This document shows positions 51,776 through 61,337 of a stretch of 64,000 nt of DNA, one piece after another; within the stretch, counting starts at the first letter, position 1, and each line of letters begins with the position of its first letter. A model generated the notes under the pieces. That model was given only the letters and a program-made list of their open reading frames with translations. It ran no database searches and had not been told where the DNA came from. This DNA is from Arthrobacter sp. Bz4 (GTDB taxonomy: Bacteria > Actinomycetota > Actinomycetes > Actinomycetales > Micrococcaceae). Position numbers and translations under genes: made by a program. The stretch is from assembly GCF_003075455.1 (NCBI RefSeq), contig NZ_QDAE01000014.1, forward strand, positions 1-64,000. The letters run 5' to 3'.

Positions 51776-54341
51776 CGGTGACTGACTCGGCAGCGCGGAC
51801 CCGACCCAGATTCCAGCCCAACCAATCGTCAGAGGTCTCAGGTGCGGGCTGGAACGCCACAACGCAGCGGGCAATCTCCCGCGGTAAACCCTCAATGACG
51901 GCGGGCGTCGCATCGGCGCCCAGAGTGGCCAGATAGGCGACATCCAACTTGCCGCTTTCCACGTAACGGGCGATGTTCTGCTCGGCCACCCAGGCTGCCG
52001 GGTTGGCGACGCCGATAACCAGCAAGAGCGCAGCCCCAGAGGCCAGTGCAGCCCGAGGCAGCCACCAGCCGGATAGCTTTACCCCGGCCACCATCACCAG
52101 CACCACCAGCAGACCTAGCCACACCTCGAAAGCGTCCACCAGCACGCGCAGCACCGTGAATCCGTAGGCCTGCTGATAGACGGACATCCGGTTCAGGGCC
52201 GACGCGACCACCACGAGCGTCAGAACAGACAGCGAGCCGAGCGTGAGACGCAGCAGCAGCCGGTCCTGAGCTGTCGCTCGAGGGGCTTTCCGGACCGTCA
52301 GGCCAATGGTCGCCAGGGTCAACGCCGTCGCAATGGTCAACTGGGTGAAGCCCTGATGCACGTAGTCCGCGTAGCTCAGCCCGGTGGTGTTCCGCACAAA
52401 CTCATGGCCACCCCACATAGCCGATGCCTGGGCAGTCACGAAGGCAAGAAATACTGCGACGACGACGCCCACCGGGACCAGCCATTCCCAGGCCCGACGC
52501 ACTGGCTGCCCAGCAGTCAGCGACACCTTCTCCACGAGAGGCGGGTTGATCGCCAGATAACAGGCGGCGAGGACCACGCCGCCGACCACGAACCAGACGA
52601 AGACGCGCAGGACGAGGCTGTCTGCCAGCCGCACATCGGGGAGCACCGTTGACACCCACGAACCGAACACAGCGTCGCCAGAGGCGAAAAGGCCACCAAA
52701 CACGACCAGCGCGACCAGGGAAATGGCTGCGGTGCGCAACATGGGCCACAGCATCCGGTGGCTGGAAGTCGCGGCCACCGTCCTCCCCAGCAGAGGAAGC
52801 CCCCGAATGCCGCTCAGCACCCAGGCCACCCCACCGGCGCAGATGGGCAGCAGGCGCTTCGCATCAGTCACCGATGTAGTGACCAGGAGCCCGGCAGCCA
52901 GCACCGCCAGAACTGCCAGCCATTCGGCGTCGCGCAGGATGACCAGGGACCCCAGCCCGAGGCATAAGGTGGCGGCGATACCGGTCCACGGCCGACGGCG
53001 GTGCAGGGAAAGCGCCAGAACGAGGACCCCCGAGACCAGCAACACCAGTAGGGTGCCCAGCCCAAGATTGCGCTCCGGGAGGACGACGGCGGCGAGCGCC
53101 CCGATGGCCAGCGAGGCGTAGACAGGCAAGGGTGCGGTGGGCAGTCCCTGCTCCGGCCACCACCGGTCAACGCTCGATTGTGACGGCCGGGCGGCTGGTT
53201 GGTCGGCTGTCCCCTCGGGATGGGCGGCGGGGTACGGGTAGCCTGCAGCTGTCACGGCGATCTCCTTCGGGTTGGTACTGGCAGGGGGCGATCCGTCGGA
53301 AGGGCCGGATGCCGGCGGGGGATGGGGCGTGCGGGGGAGTAGGACGAGCATCCGTGCGCCGGTTGACCCTGGGTCGGGGGGCAGAGCCGCAATTGACCCA
53401 CCATGCAGTTGGGCAATCCAACTGGCGATGGCAAGGCCCAACCCGGTACCGCCGCTGCTGTCGTCCCCCATGCCGAACCGGGTGAAAACCCGCTGTGCCT
53501 GTTCGATGGGTATTCCGGGCCCTTCGTCAGTGACCTCGAGCGACCAGAGGTCCCCCTCCGTGGTGGCGACGCCCAGATGAACCGTCCCATCGGATGGGCT
53601 GTGCCGCACCGCATTGTCGAGAAGGTTCGACACCACCTGGGCCAGCCGGGCCGCGTCGGCCGTCACCACCAGATCGGGTGGTTCGACCGACGTCGTCAGC
53701 TGAATTGGCCGTCCGCCGAGTGTCGCTTCCCGGCAGGCCTGATCAAGCAAGTCAGCGACCCGTACCGGCGCCAGTTGAAGTTCGGCTGCGCCGCCGTCAA
53801 CGCGGCTAACGTCGAGAAGATCGGTGACCAGGGCGCTGAGCCGTTCGGATTGGGTGAGGGCCGACTGAAGGATGGCGTCGTTGGGTTTGACGACGCCGTC
53901 GACCAGGTTCTCGAGAAGAGCCCGTTGCGCGGCAAGAGGTGTCCGTAGTTCGTGGGACACCGTAGCGATTAGTTGCCTACGCTGCTGCTCGGCGGACGCC
54001 AGATCCGCGGCCATCGTGGTGAAGGCCCGGGCCAGGGCGCCGACCTCGTCGGCCGAGGTGGCCACCACCCGCGTCGAGTAGTCACCGGTCGCCATTCGTC
54101 CCGCAGCGTCGGTCATTTCCCTCAACGGCGAGGTCATTCCGCGGGCCAGCCATTGTGTCACGCCGAGGGCCGCTGCGAGGGTCGCGGGGAGGGTCAGCCA
54201 GCCCGGCACGCCAGCCCGGATGCCGACCTGCAGGACCACCACCGCGGCGATAATGCTCAGGGCCACGAGCAGACCGATTTTGATCTTGATGGAGGCTACA
54301 CCGTCCAGTGGGCGGCGGGGACGCAGCGGGTCGGGTGTCAT
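51723..54341 (-). CDS. sensor histidine kinase fused to a multi-span membrane domain (DUF4153/DUF4173-like)
   Basis: An 872-residue fusion. Residues about 17-60 hold two spans close together, 62-118 a HAMP domain, 120-190 HisKA with phosphoacceptor His130 (VSHELRTPLAAQ), and about 235-350 HATPase_c with the N box (NLLDNAVRHS), DEGPGIP and GGTGLGLAI. After a Pro-rich linker, residues about 420-815 contain some ten to twelve spans resembling DUF4153/DUF4173, then a soluble tail with one Cys. Kinase at the N terminus with a membrane domain after it is the reverse of the usual sensor order. The response regulator lies just upstream, two bases away. The C-terminal domain may be the sensor or an effector; the sequence does not tell which. 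Confidence 0.88.
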   Translation of the reverse strand: MTPDPLRPRRPLDGVASIKIKIGLLVALSIIAAVVVLQVGIRAGVPGWLTLPATLAAALGVTQWLARGMTSPLREMTDAAGRMATGDYSTRVVATSADEVGALARAFTTMAADLASAEQQRRQLIATVSHELRTPLAAQRALLENLVDGVVKPNDAILQSALTQSERLSALVTDLLDVSRVDGGAAELQLAPVRVADLLDQACREATLGGRPIQLTTSVEPPDLVVTADAARLAQVVSNLLDNAVRHSPSDGTVHLGVATTEGDLWSLEVTDEGPGIPIEQAQRVFTRFGMGDDSSGGTGLGLAIASWIAQLHGGSIAALPPDPGSTGARMLVLLPRTPHPPPASGPSDGSPPASTNPKEIAVTAAGYPYPAAHPEGTADQPAARPSQSSVDRWWPEQGLPTAPLPVYASLAIGALAAVVLPERNLGLGTLLVLLVSGVLVLALSLHRRRPWTGIAATLCLGLGSLVILRDAEWLAVLAVLAAGLLVTTSVTDAKRLLPICAGGVAWVLSGIRGLPLLGRTVAATSSHRMLWPMLRTAAISLVALVVFGGLFASGDAVFGSWVSTVLPDVRLADSLVLRVFVWFVVGGVVLAACYLAINPPLVEKVSLTAGQPVRRAWEWLVPVGVVVAVFLAFVTAQASAMWGGHEFVRNTTGLSYADYVHQGFTQLTIATALTLATIGLTVRKAPRATAQDRLLLRLTLGSLSVLTLVVVASALNRMSVYQQAYGFTVLRVLVDAFEVWLGLLVVLVMVAGVKLSGWWLPRAALASGAALLLVIGVANPAAWVAEQNIARYVESGKLDVAYLATLGADATPAVIEGLPREIARCVVAFQPAPETSDDWLGWNLGRVRAAESVTVIDRGSLPGNCSPQLGQ

Positions 54342-54343
54342 GG

Positions 54344-55039
54344 TCACTGCTCCAGGGCGTAACCGACGCCGTGCACTGTCCGCACGCGCGCTGCACCGAC
54401 CTTGGCCCGGAGAGACTTCACGTGACTGTCGAGTGTGCGGGTGCCGCGGGCATCGGCCCACCCCCAGACCTCGGTCATCAGGGTTTCCCGGGTCCGGACG
54501 GTCCCCGGCTGCTCGGCGAGCATGGCGAGCAGGTCAAACTCCAGCGGGGTGAGGTGAACCTCAACCTGGGCGATTTGGACGCGCCGGGTATCCCGGTGGA
54601 GCACCAGTTCGCCGACGGCGAGTTCGGGGACCCGGACCGTCGAGAGCTGAGCGGCGCGGTCGACGCGCCGGAGCAGTGCCCGGACGCGGGCCACTACCTC
54701 CCGCATCCGGAACGGTTTGGCCACGTAGTCGTCGGCCCCCACTCCCAGGCCGACCAGCATGTCCGTCTCCTGCACTTTGGCGGTCAGCATCAGCACCGGA
54801 ATGGGTTTCAGGGCCTGGATGCGACGGCAGACTTCGAGCCCGTCGAACCCGGGCAGCATGACGTCGAGAATGACCAGGTCCGGCTTGTGAGTGGTGTAGG
54901 CGTTGATGGCGCCGGGCCCGTCAAACGCACTGACCGCGGCGAAGCCTTCGGCGATCAGCCGGTCGGCGAGCGCCTGATTGATGGTCGGGTCGTCCTCGAC
55001 GACCAGTACTGTGTGGGTGGTTCCGCGGCCCTGTGTCAT
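54344..55039 (-). CDS. OmpR/PhoB family response regulator
   Basis: A 231-residue regulator: a receiver domain with acidic pair Glu15-Asp16-Asp17, phosphoacceptor Asp59 (LVILDVMLPGFDGLEV), Thr in MLTAK and Lys in AKPF; and a winged-helix DNA-binding domain (LTPLEFDLLAMLAEQPGTV, TRTLDSHVKSLRAKVG). It pairs with the downstream histidine kinase. It lies beside and divergent from cydA, making the bd oxidase operon a candidate target, although the palindromes there look like a repressor site of another family. Confidence 0.92.
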   Translation of the reverse strand: MTQGRGTTHTVLVVEDDPTINQALADRLIAEGFAAVSAFDGPGAINAYTTHKPDLVILDVMLPGFDGLEVCRRIQALKPIPVLMLTAKVQETDMLVGLGVGADDYVAKPFRMREVVARVRALLRRVDRAAQLSTVRVPELAVGELVLHRDTRRVQIAQVEVHLTPLEFDLLAMLAEQPGTVRTRETLMTEVWGWADARGTRTLDSHVKSLRAKVGAARVRTVHGVGYALEQ

Positions 55040-55150
55040 GCCTCCGAGCCTACAAGCGGGAATCTGGTCGGGGTGCGGCCGACATGTGGAGAACCTGTGA
55101 AGGTGCTGGAAGCCGGGCTGGAGGGCAATTTCCTGACCCCCTACGAGTTG

Positions 55151-55192
55151 TTCTACACTGTGTAGAAATCAGCTTTTCTACGGATCGTAGAA
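55151..55192. promoter_or_regulatory. two TTCTAC-N5-GTAGAA palindromes before cydA
   Basis: TTCTACACTGTGTAGAA (55151-55167, perfect 8-1-8) and TTCTACGGATCGTAGAA (55176-55192, 7-3-7) are centred 25 bp apart. TACACT inside the first could be a -10. The form TNCTAC-N-GTAGNA is that of BlaI/MecI/CopY-family operators. No such regulator is encoded in the window, so control would come from elsewhere. Confidence 0.75.
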
Positions 55193-55238
55193 CAACTGGA
55201 TCGGTGGGCTCACGCCCTAGTTGGTTTAAGGAAGTTGC

Positions 55239-56837
55239 ATGGAAGCCCTGGAGCTTGCCCGTTGGCAATTCGGCATCACTACCGTCTATCACTTTCTGAT
55301 GGTGCCACTCACCATCGGCCTGGGCTTGCTGGTCGCCACCATGCAAACCATGTGGGTGCGGACCGGGAAAGCGCAGTACCTGCGGATGACCAAGTTCTGG
55401 GGAAAGCTGTTTCTGATCAACTTCATCATGGGTGTCGCCACCGGTTTGGTGCAGGAATTCCAGTTCGGTATGGCCTGGAGCGAGTACTCCCGTTTTGTCG
55501 GGGACGTGTTTGGTGCGCCGCTGGCGATGGAAGCACTCCTCGCGTTCTTCGTTGAATCGGTCTTCCTCGGGCTATGGATCTTTGGATGGGACCGGCTCCC
55601 CAAGAAGATTCATCTGGCCACCATCTGGGGCGCGAGTATCGCCTCGATCATGTCGGCGTATTTCATCCTCGCCGCCAACTCCTGGATGCAGCACCCAGTC
55701 GGAGTGGAAATGGTCGACGGCCGCCCGGTCCTGGTGGACATCTGGGCTGTCCTGACCAACAACACCCTGTTGGTCGCCTTCCCCCACACCATCCTCGGAG
55801 CCTTCTCCGTGGCCGGCGGGTTCCTGCTGGGGATCAGCTGGTATCACCTGTGGAAGCGACGCCGTGACGGAATCGACACCATCGGCCCAGACGGGAAAGT
55901 CCTGGTCGGCAGCGTCGAAAGCACGGGACGGGATGCCGCCGACCACCAGGTCTGGCTCCGTTCCCTCCGGATCGGCGCCGTCGTCGCCGTCGTGTCGTTC
56001 GCTGGTGTTGCCGTCACCGGGGACCTGCAAGCCAAACTGATGTTTGAGCAGCAACCAATGAAGATGGCCGCGGCGGAAGCGGCCTGCCACGACGGGACCG
56101 GTTTCTCGGTGCTGTCGGTAGGAAACCTCGGCTCACAGGACTGCGATGACATTGTGGCAGTGATCGAGGTTCCGGGCATGCTCTCCTTCATGGCCAACGG
56201 CGATCTCACCACCGAGGTCCAGGGGGTCAACTCCCTCGTGCCGCAGTACCAGGACCAGTACGGAACGAACCTGCCGGACGATCCGATGTACGGGGAACGC
56301 GCCGGAATGGAAATCGACTACGTCCCGGTGATGGAGGTGACGTACTGGGGCTTCAGAATGATGATCACGTTCGGCGCCGTCGCCGCGCTCGCAGCAGCAG
56401 TGGCACTCGTCATAACCCGCCGGGGGACAGTCCCGGAATCAAAACGACTGATGCAGCTCGCCGTTTTCGGGATCCTCGCGCCCTTCGGGGCCAACGCGGC
56501 TGGCTGGATCTTCACGGAGATGGGCCGGCAGCCGTTCGTCGTTGCCCCTAACCCCGACCCCAACGGCATTGACAACGTGTTCATGTTTACCGCCGCGGCC
56601 GTGTCGCCCGGGGTCTCGGCCGCCGAACTCGCGACGTCGCTCATCGCCTTCACCGTCGTCTACAGCGTATTGCTGGTGGTTGAGGTGAAGTTGCTGGTCC
56701 GGTATGTGCGTGGCGGGGTTCCCTCGGCCATGCCTGACCTCATTCCCCAGCACGGCCCCGACGACGACGACTCCACCGGCGGGGACATTCCCCCCTCGAA
56801 GAAGGGCGACGGCGATGTGCTGGCCTTCGCCTACTAG
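55239..56837 (+). CDS. cydA: cytochrome bd ubiquinol/menaquinol oxidase subunit I
   Basis: A 532-residue CydA. Heme ligands are His18 (TTVYHFLMVPLTIGL), His183 (VAFPHTILGAF) and Met428 (FTEMGRQPF). The Q loop is the short type, as usual outside enterobacteria, and the GWIxxEMGRQPF block is intact. It oxidises quinol and reduces O2 with high affinity, so it serves at low oxygen. The ATG follows AAGGAAG. Two operators of repressor type lie 50-90 bp upstream. cydB follows after 53 bp. Confidence 0.95.
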   Translation: MEALELARWQFGITTVYHFLMVPLTIGLGLLVATMQTMWVRTGKAQYLRMTKFWGKLFLINFIMGVATGLVQEFQFGMAWSEYSRFVGDVFGAPLAMEALLAFFVESVFLGLWIFGWDRLPKKIHLATIWGASIASIMSAYFILAANSWMQHPVGVEMVDGRPVLVDIWAVLTNNTLLVAFPHTILGAFSVAGGFLLGISWYHLWKRRRDGIDTIGPDGKVLVGSVESTGRDAADHQVWLRSLRIGAVVAVVSFAGVAVTGDLQAKLMFEQQPMKMAAAEAACHDGTGFSVLSVGNLGSQDCDDIVAVIEVPGMLSFMANGDLTTEVQGVNSLVPQYQDQYGTNLPDDPMYGERAGMEIDYVPVMEVTYWGFRMMITFGAVAALAAAVALVITRRGTVPESKRLMQLAVFGILAPFGANAAGWIFTEMGRQPFVVAPNPDPNGIDNVFMFTAAAVSPGVSAAELATSLIAFTVVYSVLLVVEVKLLVRYVRGGVPSAMPDLIPQHGPDDDDSTGGDIPPSKKGDGDVLAFAY

Positions 56838-56890
56838 ACCCGTGTGCCCCGCCGCGAACGCGGCCCTGATCGAACGCCTGGAGATTTGAG

Positions 56891-57898
56891 ATGGAATTCC
56901 TTCCCACCCTGTGGTTCGTCATCATCGCGTACCTCTGGACCGGATACCTGCTGCTGGAAGGATTCGATCTCGGCGTCGGCATGCTGATGAAACTGTTCGC
57001 CCGCACCGACCGCGACCGCCGGGTTCTCCTTAACACCGTTGGACCGGTCTGGGACGGCAACGAGGTGTGGTTGATTACGGCTGGCGCGGCGACGTTCGCT
57101 GCCTTTCCCCTCTGGTATGCGTCGCTCTTCTCCACCCTGTATCTGCCGCTGCTGCTGGTCCTGATGGGGCTGATTTTCCGCGCTGTCGGCTTCGAATACC
57201 GGGGGAAAGGCGACACGGAGGCGTGGCGCAACCGGTGGGACTGGGCCATTGCGCTCGGGTCGCTGGTGTCAGCATTCGGGATAGGCGCGGCCCTGGCGCT
57301 GACGACGACAGGACTTCCCATCAATGCCAATGGCGACCGGGAAGGGGGAGCCTTCGCCTGGTTCAATGGCTATGCGGTCCTCGGCGGATCGGCCGTCGTC
57401 TTGTTCAGCCTGGTCCATGCCCTGGGGTTCCTGGTGCTGAAGACCGACGGCGACATCCGCAACCGGGCCCGGCGGCAGTTCCTCAGGTGGCTGCCACTGG
57501 GGCTGCTGCCGATGGCTGGCTGGGCGATCGTGGTGCACGCCACCGGCGGGAAAACCGTCACCTTGCTCACGCTGGTGATCGCAGTGGTTGGCGCTGTCTA
57601 TGCCTGGTCCATGGCGCGCCGGCGCCGGGACGGATGGAGTTTCGTCGGGATGGCTGTCTTCCTCGCCGCTGGCACCACCACGATCTTTACGGCCGCGTTC
57701 CCCGTGGTCCTCCCGTCGACCCTGGACGCCGCGTTTGACCTCACGGTGTCCAACGCTTCATCCTCGGGCTACACGCTCGGCGTGATGAGCGTCGTCGCCC
57801 TCGTGGGGTTGCCCGCCGTGCTCGTCTACCAGGCTGGACCTACTGGGTGTTCCGCAAACGGGTCAGCCGGAGCCAGATCCCCACCGCCCACGCCGTGA
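56891..57898 (+). CDS. cydB: cytochrome bd oxidase subunit II, C-terminal frameshift
   Basis: A CydB of 335 residues as read: FVIIAYLWTGYLLLEGFDLGVGML, NTVGPVWDGNEVWLITAGAATFAAFP and GFEYRGKGD are family blocks. After VLVYQA the frame turns to a Pro/Ser-rich end. One extra base at about 57833 (GGCTGG to GGCCTGG) gives VYQAWTYWVFRKRVSRSQIPTAHAV, the normal CydB end, and moves the stop to 57909, where it overlaps the cydDC start as GTGA. The repaired form is thus very likely the true one. Confidence 0.93.
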   Translation: MEFLPTLWFVIIAYLWTGYLLLEGFDLGVGMLMKLFARTDRDRRVLLNTVGPVWDGNEVWLITAGAATFAAFPLWYASLFSTLYLPLLLVLMGLIFRAVGFEYRGKGDTEAWRNRWDWAIALGSLVSAFGIGAALALTTTGLPINANGDREGGAFAWFNGYAVLGGSAVVLFSLVHALGFLVLKTDGDIRNRARRQFLRWLPLGLLPMAGWAIVVHATGGKTVTLLTLVIAVVGAVYAWSMARRRRDGWSFVGMAVFLAAGTTTIFTAAFPVVLPSTLDAAFDLTVSNASSSGYTLGVMSVVALVGLPAVLVYQAGPTGCSANGSAGARSPPPTP

Positions 57899-57905
57899 GA
57901 GCACA

Positions 57906-60900
57906 GTGAAACCAGCGCTAACCCTGGGTGTGGCCGGTAAACGCGCCCTCTACCTCCTTGGCCTGCTCGCTGCGCTGAAGGCCGCTGGCCTGGTCCTCAT
58001 CGCCCAGGCCGTGGCTTCCGGTATCGCTTCCCTTGCCGTTTCGTCTACCGCGGTATCCGCTACCGCCGTTTCCCCCACTGCAGACTGGTCGTCCGTCCTC
58101 GTCCTGGGTATCTCCGGGGCGCTCCTCCGGGCGTTGGCCACCTGGTGGCAGGAAGCCGTTGCGCAGCGTGCCGCGACCGGTGCCAAGGAGGAGCTGCGAA
58201 CCGCGATCACCACCCGCGTGATGAACGACGGCGGGACGTCGGCCGATGCCGGGACCGGCGCGCTGAGCATCCTGGTCACCCGGGGGCTCGACGGTCTGGA
58301 CAACTACTACACCAAGTACCTGCCCGCGCTCGTCACTTGTGCTGTGGTTCCGCTGTTGGTCGGTGCACGTATCCTCGCCGCCGACTGGCTCAGCGCCGTC
58401 GTGATCGTGGTGACCGTGCCGTTGATCCCCGTCTTCATGATCCTGATTGGCCTGCACACCCAGGACAAGGTCCAGGAGGCGTCGGCGTCGCTGAACCGGC
58501 TCTCCGACCACCTCCTCGAACTGTCCCGCGGACTGCCGGTTCTCGTCGGCCTGGGCCGGGCGGGCAGCCAGACCAGGGCACTCCGGGACGTCGCCGGGCA
58601 ATACCGGACCAAAACCATTGAAACGCTGAAGGTTGCGTTTCTGTCCTCCCTTGCCCTCGAACTGATCGCCACCATCTCAGTGGCACTGGTCGCGGTGGTC
58701 ATCGGGGTCCGGCTCATCGGCGGCGATCTCAGTCTCGAAATTGGCCTGCTGGCGCTGATCCTTGCCCCCGAGTGCTACCAACCGCTCCGCGACCTCGGCG
58801 CAGCACACCACGCGAGCGAGGAAGGCCTCGACGCGCTTGAGCGGTCCCGCCGGATCACCGACGCCCCACGGAGCCGCGTCCTGCTACCCGGCGCCGTCGC
58901 CGTCGCGGACAGCCCAGCGATCACCGTCAGCGGCCTCACGATTGGGTACGGCGGGCGGGACGGAACCGTGGTTGACGGCCTGACCTTCACGCTGCCCCGT
59001 GGAACGATTAGCGTGCTCACCGGCCCCAGCGGCGCTGGAAAGACCTCGGTGCTTCAGGTTCTGGCAGGGCTCCGCGGAGACGGGGCGGGGACCCGCGTTG
59101 CCGGCACCATCACGGGGGTACACCGGCAAGAGATTGCCTGGATCCCGCAGCATCCGGTCCTGGTGGCAGAAACGGTCGCTGACGAAATCGGTCTCTACTC
59201 CGGTCTGGACAGCGCCGCTGAGCGGAGGGAAGCAGCGGCGCGGGCACTGAACCAGGTGGACGCCACGGGATTACTTGACGCTCGCACCGGCGACCTGAGC
59301 CCAGGCGAGCTGCGTCGGGTCGCGGTGGCGCGAGCACTGGCACGAATCGCTCACTCCGACATCGCCCTGCTCCTGGCCGATGAGCCAACAGCCCACCTGG
59401 ACGCACAGGGCGCCCGATCCGTGGAGGCAGCACTGGCACGTCTGCGGGGGCGCACGACGATCCTGCTCGTAGCGCATAACCCCGAGACGGCGTCCCTGGC
59501 CGACCAGACGATTGGCGTGTCCGGTGGTTCCGCTGCCGGGCACGACGGCGGTGCCAGGTTAGCCGCGAACACTGGGAACACTGGGAACACTGGGAACACC
59601 GCGAACGCTGACTCCGCGCTGCAGCCTGACGGACTGAGCGTGCCTTCCGGTGTGGGCAAGGATGTGCCGGTGTCGGCGGGACGGGTCTCCCTGACGCGCA
59701 GCGTAGCGATGGTGCAACCGTGGCGACGCCGGTTTGTGTCCGCGTTGCTCTTCGGTGCGGGCGCAACCCTGTTCGCCGTCGCGCTGACGGCGGTCTCCGG
59801 CTGGATGATCGTGAGAGCTTCTGAACAGATCCCCATCCTGTATTTGCTGACGGCGATTGTCGGAGTGCGCTTCTTCGGGATCGGCCGATCCGTATTGCGG
59901 TACTGCGAGCGCCTTCGCCTCCACGATGCGGTCTTCGAGAGCACCGACAGGTTGCGGTTGCGGTTGTGGAACGGGTTGCTGGAGCGCCCGGCAGCGTGGC
60001 GGAAACTGGCCCGCGGGGGCAAAGTCCTCGAACAGCTGGTCGGTGACGTCGATGAGCTACGCGACCTCACGCCGCGAGCCGTGTTTGCCCCGCTGGTCGG
60101 CGTCCTCACGGCAGTTGCCGCGTCCGTCACCACCGCTGTGGTGCTTCCTGCCGGCCTGCCGTCGCAACTGGTGCTGGTGACGATGTGTCTGGTGGTGTCC
60201 CCGTTGCTCGTCCTCGCCGCGGACCGCTCAGCGCGTCGGGCGGCGGTTGGTCTCAAAGCCGAAATTCTCGACATCACGGCCCGGATGCTGGCAGCCGCGC
60301 CGGATCTCAGCGCCAACTCGGCGGCCGGGGTACTGCGGTCGGATCTTCGTGCTCTGGAGGCCGAGCTGTCCGCAAAGCTGGACCGTAGCGCCTGGGCGCA
60401 GGGATTAGCCAACGCCCTCACCGTCTTGACCTGTTCGCTGGGTTCCCTGGCCATGTTGAGCTCAGCTGACGGTGTGAACCCGGCCGCCGCCGCCGTCGTC
60501 ATCCTGATGCAGCTCGCCCTGATTGAACCCTTCATCGCCGTCAACACTGCCATTCACCACCTCGGAGCGTGGCGGGCGGTGGGCGACCGGGTAGTCCCGG
60601 ATCTCGGGTCCACAACCATCCGCGCCGAACGGCCGCCGGGGGCCAGCGTCTCTTCGCTCGAGCTGCGGGGCGCTTCCTACACCTACCCGGATCAGACGGC
60701 TCCCGCGTTCTCGGACGTGTCCCTGGATCTCCGCCGGGGGGAGTGGCTTGCGGTGACCGGCCCTTCCGGGAGCGGGAAATCGACCCTGCTCGGTGCGCTG
60801 CTCGGATTCCTGCCGATGCGGGAGGGAAGCTATCTGATCAACGGGGAACCCGTCGGTCTGGCGCGGGCCGGAACGGCGGGCGCCACCGGTGCGCCGCGCA

Positions 60901-61337
60901 TCGCGTGGTGCCCCCAGGAAGCCCACCTGTTCCAATCCAGTATCCGGGCCAACCTCGCCCTGGCCCGCACCCCGGCCGACCCACCATCCGAGGCTGAACT
61001 TGCTGCCGCTTTGGCCCGGGCCGGGTTGGGCGATTTTGTGCATAACCTGCCCGCAGGACTGGATACCCAGGTTGGGCCGGGCGGCACCTGGCTTTCCGGC
61101 GGGCAGCAACAACGCCTCGCCGTTGGCCGGGCCCTGCTGACGAGGGCCGACGTCGTGCTCCTCGACGAACCGACCGCCCACCTCGACCCGGTGGCGGCCC
61201 GGGATCTGCTGGCCGATCTGCGTGCTGGACTGGCCGACAGGTTCGTGGTGATGGTCACCCACAATCAGGAAGAGGCCGCGCTGTGCGAGCGGGTTCTCGA
61301 GCTCTCGGGTAGGGCCAGACAGGACGCAATCGCCTAG
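57906..61337 (+). CDS. cydDC: fused CydD-CydC heterodimer-type ABC transporter
   Basis: A 1143-residue fusion of the two halves of the thiol/heme exporter needed to assemble cytochrome bd. The CydD half (1 to about 545) has a six-span domain and an ATPase with Walker A GPSGAGKTS (373-381), LSPGELRR and LLADEPTAHLD. The CydC half (about 590-1143) has Walker A GPSGSGKST (952-960), LSGGQQQR and LLDEPTAHLD. The first signature deviates (SPGEL for SGGQ), as is common in CydD. The linker at residues 555-566 is an NTG repeat made by 9-bp tandem DNA repeats. The GTG start overlaps the repaired cydB stop. Confidence 0.94.
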   Translation: MKPALTLGVAGKRALYLLGLLAALKAAGLVLIAQAVASGIASLAVSSTAVSATAVSPTADWSSVLVLGISGALLRALATWWQEAVAQRAATGAKEELRTAITTRVMNDGGTSADAGTGALSILVTRGLDGLDNYYTKYLPALVTCAVVPLLVGARILAADWLSAVVIVVTVPLIPVFMILIGLHTQDKVQEASASLNRLSDHLLELSRGLPVLVGLGRAGSQTRALRDVAGQYRTKTIETLKVAFLSSLALELIATISVALVAVVIGVRLIGGDLSLEIGLLALILAPECYQPLRDLGAAHHASEEGLDALERSRRITDAPRSRVLLPGAVAVADSPAITVSGLTIGYGGRDGTVVDGLTFTLPRGTISVLTGPSGAGKTSVLQVLAGLRGDGAGTRVAGTITGVHRQEIAWIPQHPVLVAETVADEIGLYSGLDSAAERREAAARALNQVDATGLLDARTGDLSPGELRRVAVARALARIAHSDIALLLADEPTAHLDAQGARSVEAALARLRGRTTILLVAHNPETASLADQTIGVSGGSAAGHDGGARLAANTGNTGNTGNTANADSALQPDGLSVPSGVGKDVPVSAGRVSLTRSVAMVQPWRRRFVSALLFGAGATLFAVALTAVSGWMIVRASEQIPILYLLTAIVGVRFFGIGRSVLRYCERLRLHDAVFESTDRLRLRLWNGLLERPAAWRKLARGGKVLEQLVGDVDELRDLTPRAVFAPLVGVLTAVAASVTTAVVLPAGLPSQLVLVTMCLVVSPLLVLAADRSARRAAVGLKAEILDITARMLAAAPDLSANSAAGVLRSDLRALEAELSAKLDRSAWAQGLANALTVLTCSLGSLAMLSSADGVNPAAAAVVILMQLALIEPFIAVNTAIHHLGAWRAVGDRVVPDLGSTTIRAERPPGASVSSLELRGASYTYPDQTAPAFSDVSLDLRRGEWLAVTGPSGSGKSTLLGALLGFLPMREGSYLINGEPVGLARAGTAGATGAPRIAWCPQEAHLFQSSIRANLALARTPADPPSEAELAAALARAGLGDFVHNLPAGLDTQVGPGGTWLSGGQQQRLAVGRALLTRADVVLLDEPTAHLDPVAARDLLADLRAGLADRFVVMVTHNQEEAALCERVLELSGRARQDAIA
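59568..59603 (+). repeat. 9-bp tandem repeat in the CydD-CydC linker
   Basis: AACACTGGG occurs three times in a row followed by the variant AACACCGCG, in frame and coding Asn-Thr-Gly units between the two ABC halves. Copy number could vary without breaking the frame. Confidence 0.85.
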
